From the NCBI RefSeq assembly GCF_900148505.1, contig NZ_FRXO01000005.1:62001-126000 (forward strand): DNA of 64,000 bases, in the 5' to 3' direction. Positions 57,414-64,000 of this stretch are shown one piece after another. The notes under the pieces are model-generated. The model ran no database searches and had not been told where the DNA came from. It saw nothing but the letters and a program-made list of their open reading frames with translations. This DNA is from Pseudoxanthobacter soli DSM 19599. GTDB taxonomy: Bacteria > Pseudomonadota > Alphaproteobacteria > Rhizobiales > Segnochrobactraceae. Positions within the stretch are counted from its first letter, which is position 1, and the number at the start of each line of letters is the position of its first letter. The position numbers and the translations under genes are program-made.

Positions 57414-58458
57414 ATGGAGCGGATCGTCGATATCGCGAGCGACGGGCTGCACCTGTCCGTCCATCGCGGCTTTCTCCTGGTCGAGAAGGACCGCGTCGAG
57501 GTCGGCCGCATCGCGCTCGACGACATCCATGCCGTCGTCGTCCATGCCTATGGCGTGACAGGAGCATATCCCGTTCAGATCGGATCGATCTGAACGACAA
57601 GGATATGCTCAAGCTTTTGAATCTGGAGCGATTTCTTGTCGATCTGATGTTCCATCAGATCGGAAAGCGCTCTGGAGCGGTAATCTCGTCGCTGGGCTCG
57701 CCGGGCGCGGTGCGCCGATCGTGTTCTGCGGCGCGAACCATTCGCCCGTTGCCGTCACCTTGCCGCTGGAAGGACACCACGCGCAGAGCGCGCGGATGCA
57801 GGCGCAACTCGGCGCGTCGAAGCCGCTGATGAAGCAGCTCTGGCGGAAGATCGTCGCGGCCAAGATCGCGATGCAGGGTTCGCTGCTTGCCGCGCGCGGC
57901 ATCGAGGGTACGGAGGCCTTTCCCTTGATCGCCCGGCGCGTGAGTTCCGGCGACAAGGAGAACCTGGAGGCACAAGCTGCACGCCGCTACTGGCCGCTTC
58001 TGATGGGAGCGCGGTTTCGCCGCGACCGCGACAGCGGCGGCGTCAACGGGCTGCTCAACTACGGCTACGCGGTGATGCGGGCGACATGCGCCCGCGCCGT
58101 GGTGGCCGCCGGGCTGCATCCCACCCTCGGCATCCAGCATTCCAATCGTGGTAATGCGTTCGCCCTGGCCGACGATCTCGTCGAACCGTTCCGGCCTTTG
58201 GTCGACGCTCTGGCCGAGACCATGGCGCGGGAGGGTATCGAGGTGCTGGACCCGGCGATGAAGCGGCGTTTCGCGCGCCTGATCGCCTTCGATCTCAGGA
58301 TTGCGGGCGAGGCGTCACCCGTCTCCGTCGCCGCGGCCCGGCTCGCGCTGTCGCTTGCCCGGGCGTTCGAAACCGGCCGCGCCGAGCTTGCATTGTTCGA
58401 CCCGCCGACGGCGATGGAGTGGGATGCGGCTGGCCGTATCGACGATGGCAACCCGTGA
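57414..58458 (+). pseudogene. cas1: cas1 (type II-C), interrupted by a 112-bp element
   Basis: The first 49 codons read MERIVDIASDGLHLSVHRGF ... VVVHAYGVT, the Cas1 N-terminus. After the element (57561–57672) the sequence resumes in another frame at 57673 with WSGNLVAGLAGRGAPIVFCG ... and continues through HPTLGIQHSNRGNAFALADD to the end of a normal Cas1 (about 310 residues without the insert). The element adds a stop (57591–57593) and shifts the frame. Removing exactly 112 bp restores the reading GTG ACA TGG AGC, so the damage is one clean insertion. Confidence 0.93.
57561..57672. repeat. 112-bp double-hairpin element inside cas1
   Basis: The left half folds as GAGCATATCC ... GGATATGCTC, with an inner GTTCAGATCG-gat-CGATCTGAAC. 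The right half folds as CGATCTGATG-ttc-CATCAGATCG inside GAGCG ... CGCTC. A 113-bp copy with few changes lies at 63617–63729, and partial copies lie at 39363 and 61055. It has no open frame. This is a dispersed palindromic repeat (MITE- or REP-like); no certain target-site duplication could be read. Confidence 0.9.
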
Positions 58459-58489
58459 TGCGGGGCGAGCCATGATGCGGGGGCGACCC

Positions 58490-58837
58490 GTGAGCGCGGG
58501 CGATGCGGCACACCTGAGCGGGTACCGGCTGATGTGGATCTTCGTGATGTTCGACTTGCCGGTGGGCACGAAGAAGCAGATGCGGGATGCGACGCGGTTT
58601 CGCACGTTCCTGCTCGACGACGGCTACGAGATGAGCCAGTTTTCTGTCTATGCGCGCTTCTGCAACGGCCGCGACAGCTTCGAAGCACACTTGAAGCGGA
58701 TCGAGGCCAATCTACCGGAAAAGGGAGACGTTCATGTGCTCACCTTCACCGACCGGCAGTATGAGGCGATCGTCCGATTCTCCAGCCAGCGGCGCCAGAA
58801 GCCCCGCAAGAATCCCGATCAGCTGGCACTGTTCTAG
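58490..58837 (+). CDS. cas2: CRISPR-associated Cas2 (type II-C)
   Basis: A Cas2 of about 115 residues: LSGYRLMWIFVMFDLPVGTK with the conserved Asp, then EMSQFSVYARFCNGRD and the ending KPRKNPDQLALF. It appears complete. The start is taken as GTG 58490 with GGGGGCG just upstream; ATGs at 58472 and 58475 are alternatives. With cas1 interrupted, it probably cannot support spacer acquisition on its own. Confidence 0.9.
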   Translation: MSAGDAAHLSGYRLMWIFVMFDLPVGTKKQMRDATRFRTFLLDDGYEMSQFSVYARFCNGRDSFEAHLKRIEANLPEKGDVHVLTFTDRQYEAIVRFSSQRRQKPRKNPDQLALF

Positions 58838-58909
58838 TTATGTCCGGCGGAACCTGCCGACCAGATGCCTCGATTTCCCGTTTGAAAACAAAGGGTTATC
58901 GACGCATCT

Positions 58910-59407
58910 GGTTTAGCAGTTCAGAAATCGCAGGCCAACCGCAACGCCCCTTCGCACTCGACGCATCGGCGGGCTGGTTTAGCAGTTCAGAAATCGCAGG
59001 CCAACCGCAACATCGAGCCATGGTTACAGCGCGGCCATCTCGGTTTAGCAGTTCAGAAATCGCAGGCCAACCGCAACGTGACGCGGGCAATCGAGACGTT
59101 CCGGCTCGGTTTAGCAGTTCAGAAATCGCAGGCCAACCGCAACCACCGCCATCGAAACCCACCGCCTCAACCAGGTTTAGCAGTTCAGAAATCGCAGGCC
59201 AACCGCAACCGCGAGAAGACGGCCCATATCTGGGAGCGCGGTTTAGCAGTTCAGAAATCGCAGGCCAACCGCAACCAAACTCTCGTGATGGTAAGCAATC
59301 TCCGGGGTTTAGCAGTTCAGAAATCGCAGGCCAACCGCAACATCTCGACGGTTGAGCCCGGCGCCGCCGTGAGTTTAGCAGTTCAGAAATCCCCGGCCAA
59401 CCAACCG
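58910..59407 (-). CRISPR. Type II-C CRISPR array, 8 repeats and 7 spacers
   Basis: A 36-nt repeat (plus-strand reading GGTTTAGCAGTTCAGAAATC then GCAGGCCAACCGCAAC) recurs at 58910, 58976, 59042, 59108, 59174, 59240, 59306 and 59372 with spacers of exactly 30 nt. Pairing with the tracrRNA requires the minus-strand reading (GTTGCGG...TGCTAAACC), so the array is transcribed toward cas2. The last repeat (59372–59407) is degenerate in its anti-repeat-pairing half only. It ends 4 bp before the TetR stop codon. Confidence 0.96.
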
Positions 59408-59411
59408 CGCC

Positions 59412-60014
59412 TCAGCCTGCCTTGCCGCGCCCGGCCGAGGGCCAGGTCGCGAGGACGTGGTCGATGACGGCGATGAGGTCGGCGCGCGTCGCGCCCGCCT
59501 TGGCCTGGATGGCCATGCCCTGCGCTACCGTCATGACGAAGCGCGCCAGTGCCGCGCAATCGGCGCCGGAGGCCAGTTCGCCCTCGGCGCGCGCGCGCTC
59601 CAGCCGCTCCTTCAGGTCCGCCTCCGCGGCGACGCGGCGCCTGACCAGTTCCTGGCGGATGGATTCGGTCTCGTCCGAGCACGCGAGAGCGCCGTTGATG
59701 CCGAGGCAGCCGCGGGCGTGCGCGTGCATGGTCTGCACCTCCGCCGAGCCGACGAGAATGCGCCGGACCACGGCGCGGCTGTCCGGCTCGTCCAGCGCCT
59801 CGCGCATGAAGGCCATGTATTTGGCGTCGTAGCGCGCCACCGCGCGGCGAAACAGCGCCTCCTTGTTGCCGAAGGCGGCATAGAGCCCGGGGCGCGCCAC
59901 GCCGGTGGCCTGCGTCAGGTCCTCGAACGAGGCGCCCTCATAGCCCTTGCGCCAGAACACGCACAGCGCCGCATCCAGCGCCTGGTCCACGTCGAATTCC
60001 CGGTGTCGTCCCAT
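59412..60014 (-). CDS. TetR-family transcriptional regulator
   Basis: A 200-residue regulator with the N-terminal HTH VDQALDAALCVFWRKGYEGAS ... TGVARPGLYAAFGNKEALF (read in parts) and a TetR_C-type ligand domain. It is divergent from an SDR gene that it probably represses, with palindromes between them. The ATG at 60014 gives the usual short lead to the HTH. Confidence 0.9.
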   Translation of the reverse strand: MGRHREFDVDQALDAALCVFWRKGYEGASFEDLTQATGVARPGLYAAFGNKEALFRRAVARYDAKYMAFMREALDEPDSRAVVRRILVGSAEVQTMHAHARGCLGINGALACSDETESIRQELVRRRVAAEADLKERLERARAEGELASGADCAALARFVMTVAQGMAIQAKAGATRADLIAVIDHVLATWPSAGRGKAG

Positions 60015-60036
60015 CGCGGCCTCGTTTCGATACCGC

Positions 60037-60086
60037 TCGTTATAAAACGATTGGCGCCCGCCGTCCATGTAAAGTAACGATCGTTA
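60037..60086. promoter_or_regulatory. Palindromic operators between tetR-type and SDR genes
   Basis: TCGTT-ATAA-AACGA (60037–60050) and the perfect 12-bp palindrome TAACGATCGTTA (60075–60086) lie in the divergent region. Both share the TCGTT/AACGA arms and are likely TetR binding sites. Confidence 0.55.
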
Positions 60087-60228
60087 TCGTAACGGTTGGT
60101 ATCGAATCAGTTCGCGCCGATCCTTGCCGCCGCCTCGTTCGGGCGGCGCCCCGGTTTCGCACGCCTCGGCGCGTGCCGCGGCCGGCATGGCGGAACCCCT
60201 CCGCCTGCCACCCTTCATGGAGTTTCAG

Positions 60229-60984
60229 ATGAGCAGAACACTCGCGGGCAAGGTTGCCCTCGTCACCGGCGGCTCGCGCGGCCTTGGCGCGGCGACGGCC
60301 GCGGCCCTCGCCGATGCCGGCGCGGATGTGGCGATCAGCTATGTCGCCTCGGCGGAGAAGGCGGCGGCGGTCGTCGCGGACCTCAAGGCGCGGGGCGTCC
60401 GCGCCGCCGCGATCCGGGCGGACCAGGGCGATCCGGCGGGCGCCGAACCACTGGTGCGCGCTGTGGTGGACACGTTCGGCCGGCTCGACATTCTCGTCAA
60501 CAATGCCGGCGTCGCGGTGCAGGGCCACACCATCGACGATCCGGCGATCGACAATGCCGCCATGGACCGGCAGTGGGCGGTGAACACCGCCGGCGTGATC
60601 GCGAACATCCGCGCCGCCGTGCGGGTGCTGCCCGAGGGCGGCCGCATCATCTCGGTCGGCTCCGGGCTCGGCACCCGCGTGGCGTTCCCGTTGACGACGG
60701 ATTATGCCGCCACCAAGGCCGCCATCGTCGGCTACACCATGGGCGCGGCGCGCGATCTCGGCCCCCGCGGCATCACCGTCAACGTGGTGCAGCCGGGTCT
60801 GATGGACACCGACATGGCCGCCGCCTCGAAGGACAACCTGCCGCCCATCGTGATGGATTCTCTCGCGATCCGCCGCTTCGCGCGGCTGGAGGAGGTGGCG
60901 GCGACCATCGTCTTCCTCGCCGGCCCCGATGCCGGCTACATCACCGGCGCCGTGATCGACGTGAGCGGCGGCTTCACCGCCTGA
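60229..60984 (+). CDS. SDR-family NAD(P)-dependent oxidoreductase
   Basis: A 251-residue classical SDR: VALVTGGSRGLGAATA cofactor motif, ILVNNAG, catalytic Ser in ISVGSGLG and YAATK (Y-x-x-x-K), then GITVNVVQPG and the ending GAVIDVSGGFTA. Substrate unknown. The ATG at 60229 has GGAG upstream at 60219–60222; an ATG at 60217 is in frame. Confidence 0.92.
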   Translation: MSRTLAGKVALVTGGSRGLGAATAAALADAGADVAISYVASAEKAAAVVADLKARGVRAAAIRADQGDPAGAEPLVRAVVDTFGRLDILVNNAGVAVQGHTIDDPAIDNAAMDRQWAVNTAGVIANIRAAVRVLPEGGRIISVGSGLGTRVAFPLTTDYAATKAAIVGYTMGAARDLGPRGITVNVVQPGLMDTDMAAASKDNLPPIVMDSLAIRRFARLEEVAATIVFLAGPDAGYITGAVIDVSGGFTA

Positions 60985-61054
60985 CCGCGCCGGCCCGCCC
61001 GTGCGGAAGAGGCGGGCGAGGGGAGCATGGCGGTGGCCGTGCTCCCCGTCGTGC

Positions 61055-61074
61055 GGATCGGAAAGCGCTCTAGA
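61055..61074. repeat. Right-end remnant of the palindromic element
   Basis: GGATCGGAAAGCGCTCTAGA matches the right end of the 112-bp element. It overlaps the last codons and stop codon of the small secreted protein gene, so the element end supplies that gene's stop. Confidence 0.6.
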
Positions 61075-61441
61075 GGCAGCCCGCACGGCTCAGCATGTCC
61101 TCGACGAGGATGGGGGTCGCCGCGGTCTTGCCCCACGTCGCCTTGTCCGTGCGAGCGAACGCGGCGAGGGCTGCATCGCTGGAAATGCCGAGCGGGCGGG
61201 AACAGGTCATCCTGATGGAGGAACGCCGCCCGGCTTCGGCCACCAGCAGGCCGGTGGTTTCCCCGACGCCGGCGAGATAGGCCATCGCCGCATTCCGAGC
61301 GGCGTTGTCCGTTGGCGCGCGCTCGATCAGCTCGACGACCTGGGCGACGGAGATCGCCCCGGTAGGTGTGGAAGGGGTGGCCTGAGCCGGCAGGGCGAGG
61401 CCGAGCGACAGCGTCAGCAGCGTGGCGAGTCTGGCGTTCAT
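61070..61441 (-). CDS. Small secreted protein, possibly Rap1a/Tai-like
   Basis: A 123-residue protein with a signal peptide (LLTLSLGLALPAQA). The mature part has a helical YLAGVGETTGLLV segment and two Cys (one near CSRP, one at the C-terminus AGCL), a layout loosely like Rap1a/Tai-type small periplasmic proteins. The assignment is tentative. Its stop lies inside an element remnant. The ATG at 61441 is chosen because the preceding candidate is TTG. Confidence 0.6.
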   Translation of the reverse strand: MNARLATLLTLSLGLALPAQATPSTPTGAISVAQVVELIERAPTDNAARNAAMAYLAGVGETTGLLVAEAGRRSSIRMTCSRPLGISSDAALAAFARTDKATWGKTAATPILVEDMLSRAGCL

Positions 61442-61493
61442 GGGCAAACTCCATTATCGTAAAACAACAATTCACGCTTATCAGCGGCCAAAG

Positions 61494-61512
61494 ATTATTG
61501 TCAAACAATAAT
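61494..61512. promoter_or_regulatory. ATTATTGT-caa-ACAATAAT palindrome
   Basis: A perfect 8-bp inverted repeat with a 3-nt centre in an AT-rich divergent region between the small secreted protein and the DUF2975 gene. It is probably the binding site of the small HTH protein encoded downstream of DUF2975. Confidence 0.5.
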
Positions 61513-61553
61513 TTTTGGTCCATAACTCGATCCCGAACCGGAGGGGGAGAGAG

Positions 61554-62096
61554 ATGAAGAACCGAGGCGGTCTCGTCTTCGCGGGCGAGGTGGGGGCGCA
61601 GGCGGCCCATCGGCCGTCGCCGCGCGCGCGGATCGCGTTCAGCGCGCTCGGCGTGTTGGCCCTGGGGCTGGCGGTTTTGTTGCCGGCGCTGGCGATCGGC
61701 TACTGGCTGGCCGGCGCAGGGCATGTGGGCTACGGCGCCGCCATGCAGTTCGTCGCGATCGCGACGGCGCTGCTGCATCTCCTGCCCATGAGCTGGGGTT
61801 TGCTGCGGCTGCGCGTGTGCCTCGCGCAGTTCGCGGCGGGGCGGCCGTTCGCTGCCGAAGGCATCGCCGGGCTGCGCGACTTCGCCCTGGGAACCGGATT
61901 GAGCGCCCTGGCGAAGCCGTTTGCCGGCATGCTGTTTACGCTGGCGCTGGGCTGGAACGGTGGCCCGAAGCAGATCGCCATCGAGATCAGCTCCGACGTG
62001 ATGATCCTGGCCGTGTTTGCGGGCGTCGTCGCGTCGTTGGCCTGGGCCATGGAAAAGGCGGCCGCGCTCGCCGAAGAAAACAGTCAGTTCATCTGA
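61554..62096 (+). CDS. DUF2975 membrane protein
   Basis: A 180-residue protein with four membrane segments (about 32–57, 68–90, 116–134 and 145–164), the DUF2975 layout. It is commonly encoded with a small YozG-like HTH protein, as here; function unknown. GGGGGAGAGAG just upstream of the ATG at 61554 fixes the start. Confidence 0.82.
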   Translation: MKNRGGLVFAGEVGAQAAHRPSPRARIAFSALGVLALGLAVLLPALAIGYWLAGAGHVGYGAAMQFVAIATALLHLLPMSWGLLRLRVCLAQFAAGRPFAAEGIAGLRDFALGTGLSALAKPFAGMLFTLALGWNGGPKQIAIEISSDVMILAVFAGVVASLAWAMEKAAALAEENSQFI

Positions 62097-62101
62097 TCGC
62101 C

Positions 62102-62335
62102 ATGCCCATCAAAGTGAACCTTGCCGCGGTGCTGGCGCAGCGCAACGTAAAATCCAAAGAACTGGCCGAATATATCGGCATCACCGAAGCCAATCTCAGC
62201 CTGCTCCGGCAGGGCAAGGTCAAAGGCATGCGCTTCGACACACTGGACGCGATCTGCCGCTACCTCGCCTGCCAGCCGGGCGATATTCTCACCTATGAAC
62301 CCGACAACGAAACAGCCGCGACACCGGAGCCGTGA
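62102..62335 (+). CDS. YozG-like XRE-family HTH regulator
   Basis: A 77-residue protein consisting almost only of one HTH (MPIKVNLAAVLAQRNVKSKE ... GITEANLSLLRQGKVKGMRF, read in parts) and the C-terminal LACQPGDILTYEPD typical of the YozG/Cro family. It lies 5 bp after the DUF2975 stop, a conserved pairing, and probably regulates its own operon. Confidence 0.9.
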   Translation: MPIKVNLAAVLAQRNVKSKELAEYIGITEANLSLLRQGKVKGMRFDTLDAICRYLACQPGDILTYEPDNETAATPEP

Positions 62336-62560
62336 CGCAAGCCCGCCACCGGGCATCGCGCGCGATGTGAACGGGGCGACTAGAGGGCCTGCGGCCTCCG
62401 CTCCGGACAGGCCGGGGCGGCGCGGGCATGGAGCCATCGATTTTCGACAGGAACAGGCAATAAACAGAGGGGATCGGGCTAGGTTATCAGCGGAAAGACG
62501 CCCATTTCAGGCGGCTGAGACAGGTCGCATCGTCGTGGTGCGAATTTCTGGTGGCTTGGA

Positions 62561-63523
62561 ATGACCATCGTCAGAAGCGAAACCACCGTTGAAGATCCGA
62601 TGATCGCCCTTGCTCGCGACCGGATCGCCGAGATCGTCAAACGTCACCTGAGCACGAACGGGCGACCTGAAACGGCTGTGGCCGGTCTTACGATTCATGG
62701 GAAGACCGGTCCCGCGGAGCCGGCGTCTTTCTTCTACGATCCATCGTTCGCCCTGATCGCCCGCGGATCGAAGCGCGTTGTTCTGGGGGGCGAGAGCTAT
62801 GTGTACGATGAATCTCACTTCCTGATGACGGCGGTCGGTCTGCCCACCATCGTTCAGGTTCTGAATGCCTCCGAGTCCCAGCCCTATTATTCGATCAAAC
62901 TGAGCATCGACCTCGATTTGGCGCGGGAGCTCATTTCAGAGCTCGCCCAATACGGCGCGAAAGCGCCGGTCGCCAGTATGGGTATGGCCATCGGCCCGGT
63001 GACGCCGTCTCTTGCTCTCGCCGCAATGCGCCTGACCGAACTGCTGGATCGGCCTCAAGACATTCCCGCCCTTGCACGGTCTCTCCAGCGTGAAATCCTC
63101 TATCACGTTCTGATCAGCCCGATTGGAGATCGCCTGCGCCAAGCCGTCCAGCTTGACGCGCGCACGAGCAGGGTCGCGACCGCAATTCAGTGGATCCGCG
63201 GCAATTTCGCGGAAGCACTGAGGATCGAAGAACTCGCCGCGATGGCGGGCATGGGAGAATCGACCCTGCACCATCATTTCCGGGCCATCACCGCGATGAG
63301 CCCCCTGCAATACCAGAAGCATCTGCGGCTGCACGAAGCTAGGCGGCTGATGGTCAACGATCGGATCGATGCGGGCCTCGCCGCTTTCAAGGTCGGGTAC
63401 GAGAGCTCCACCCAGTTCAATCGCGAATATAGCCGGCTGTTCGGCGCCCCCCCGAAGCGCGACGTCACCGCGATCCTGTCAAACGATGTGGCAGTCCGCC
63501 AACGGGCGACGCCCTCACTGTGA
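62561..63523 (+). CDS. AraC-family regulator (AraC_N type)
   Basis: A 320-residue regulator. The N-terminal AraC_N domain (TGPAEPASFFYDPSFALIAR ... VLGGESYVYDESHFLM) precedes two HTH motifs (IEELAAMAGMGESTLHHHFR; AAFKVGYESSTQFNREYSRL). Such proteins often control nearby oxidoreductase genes, but the next genes lie outside or are not visible. It appears intact. Confidence 0.92.
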   Translation: MTIVRSETTVEDPMIALARDRIAEIVKRHLSTNGRPETAVAGLTIHGKTGPAEPASFFYDPSFALIARGSKRVVLGGESYVYDESHFLMTAVGLPTIVQVLNASESQPYYSIKLSIDLDLARELISELAQYGAKAPVASMGMAIGPVTPSLALAAMRLTELLDRPQDIPALARSLQREILYHVLISPIGDRLRQAVQLDARTSRVATAIQWIRGNFAEALRIEELAAMAGMGESTLHHHFRAITAMSPLQYQKHLRLHEARRLMVNDRIDAGLAAFKVGYESSTQFNREYSRLFGAPPKRDVTAILSNDVAVRQRATPSL

Positions 63524-64000
63524 CGCAACTGATTCCGGGATTCCGGCTGGCCCGTGAAAGAACGCTTGGCTGCAAGAGCAACAGGCAAGAAATGGGCAGC
63601 TTCGAGCTACCGCTCTAGAGCATATCCTGTTCAGATTGAACCGATCTGAACGACAAGGATATGCTCAAGCTCTTAAATCTGGAGCGATTTCTTGTCGATC
63701 TGATGATTCCATCAGATCGGAAAGCTCTCTAAGGAAACGAACTCCCATCATCCACACGGTCAAGCGTGATGGACGCCGTCGGATCGGAGGGTTCGCACGG
63801 CCGACATCGCGCGCCAACCGGCCACTGTGCCATGGGCGCATCCGGCCATGGGCGCACGCATCCGCGGCGCCCGCCGTTGCTGCGGATGGTGCGTTCGGTC
63901 GGCCGGCTGCTGCGTCTTTCGAGACCTGATTGAACCGATATCTGCTGGCACGACCGCCTGCGAGACTTCTCGAAAAAGTGGAAAATGTAGATGACTCATC
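63524..64000. other. Terminal region without recognised gene
   Basis: No convincing coding region. It contains the second copy of the palindromic element at 63617–63729. Remaining open frames are short and low in similarity to known families. The window ends before the next gene can be seen. Confidence 0.4.
63617..63729. repeat. 113-bp double-hairpin element, second copy
   Basis: It has the same two-palindrome structure as the copy in cas1. The left half is AGAGCATATCC ... GGATATGCTC, with an inner TTCAGATTGAACCGATCTGAAC segment whose hairpin is less perfect than in the cas1 copy. The right half is CGATCTGATG-attc-CATCAGATCG. It is intergenic here, the usual place for such repeats. Confidence 0.88.

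Noticed and set aside
54001-57612. A 1203-codon open frame on the minus strand opposite cas9
   Set aside because: Antisense shadow of cas9, rich in Arg, Val and Leu without domain pattern. The tracrRNA also lies within its 3' end.
58840-59355. Repetitive open frame over the II-C array
   Set aside because: A 66-bp repeat-plus-spacer period is a multiple of three, so the array stays open; it is not a gene.
58910-59407. Plus-strand transcription of the II-C array, suggested by the GTTTAG start
   Set aside because: With that orientation the 5' part of the repeat would have no partner in the anti-repeat. The minus-strand reading pairs along the whole anti-repeat and gives a proper nexus and terminator.

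Overview
The window is a GC-rich chromosomal segment of an alphaproteobacterium, most likely order Hyphomicrobiales (Rhizobiales). Grounds: the secA / parvulin isomerase / argJ / GNAT cluster, the DUF1036–pyk pair, a CpdR-like receiver protein, a DUF1013 (TrcR-type) regulator, maf–yacG, and ftsE/ftsX with GC-rich codon use. The genus cannot be named from the sequence alone.

Layout. 0–17.9 kb: housekeeping genes (secA, parvulin isomerase, YciI- and DUF1737-type small proteins, argJ, GNAT, GreA/B-like, plsC, YdcF, ftsEX, cpdR-like, Usp, xseA) and an ECF sigma factor / membrane anti-sigma / periplasmic sensor operon. 17.9–18.7 kb: tRNA-Arg(CCG), then decayed DNA holding three degenerate type I-C CRISPR repeats and an IS3-family transposase fragment. 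18.7–29.8 kb: two divergent catabolic operons. Leftward run a class IV aminotransferase, a polyamine-type ABC importer and an XRE-cupin regulator. Rightward runs an L-fucose-type oxidative pathway (aldo/keto reductase, lactonase, DUF1349, FucU mutarotase, FAH hydrolase, UxaA-type dehydratase). A regularly spaced inverted-repeat motif lies between them. 29.8–37.7 kb: a type I-C CRISPR-Cas system (17 repeats; cas3-cas5-cas8c-cas7-[cas4-cas1 remnant]-cas2). 37.8–53.9 kb: transporters, regulators and core genes (pyk, rpmJ, yacG, maf, RNase T2, trcR-like, rlmJ and others). 53.9–59.4 kb: a complete type II-C locus (tracrRNA, cas9, cas1, cas2, 8-repeat array). 59.4–64 kb: TetR/SDR pair, small secreted protein, DUF2975–HTH pair, AraC regulator, and a copy of a palindromic dispersed repeat.

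Main result. The strain carries two CRISPR-Cas systems whose interference machinery reads as intact (Cas3/Cascade-C; Cas9 with all RuvC and HNH residues plus a readable tracrRNA), yet cas1 is broken in both by unrelated events. In the I-C locus a deletion of about 1 kb or more joins the first ~77 codons of cas4 to the last ~94 codons of cas1, out of frame. In the II-C locus a 112-bp double-hairpin element sits inside cas1 after codon 49, adding a stop and a frameshift. A near-identical copy of that element lies at 63.6 kb, and partial copies at 39.4 and 61.1 kb. The II-C tracrRNA was read directly: the anti-repeat, nexus hairpin, terminator and a -35/-10 pair lie upstream of cas9 on the opposite strand, which also fixes the transcription direction of the array.

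Limits: no similarity search, spacer matching or folding program was run. Family names come from reading motifs. Substrates of the transporters and catabolic enzymes are inferred from context.
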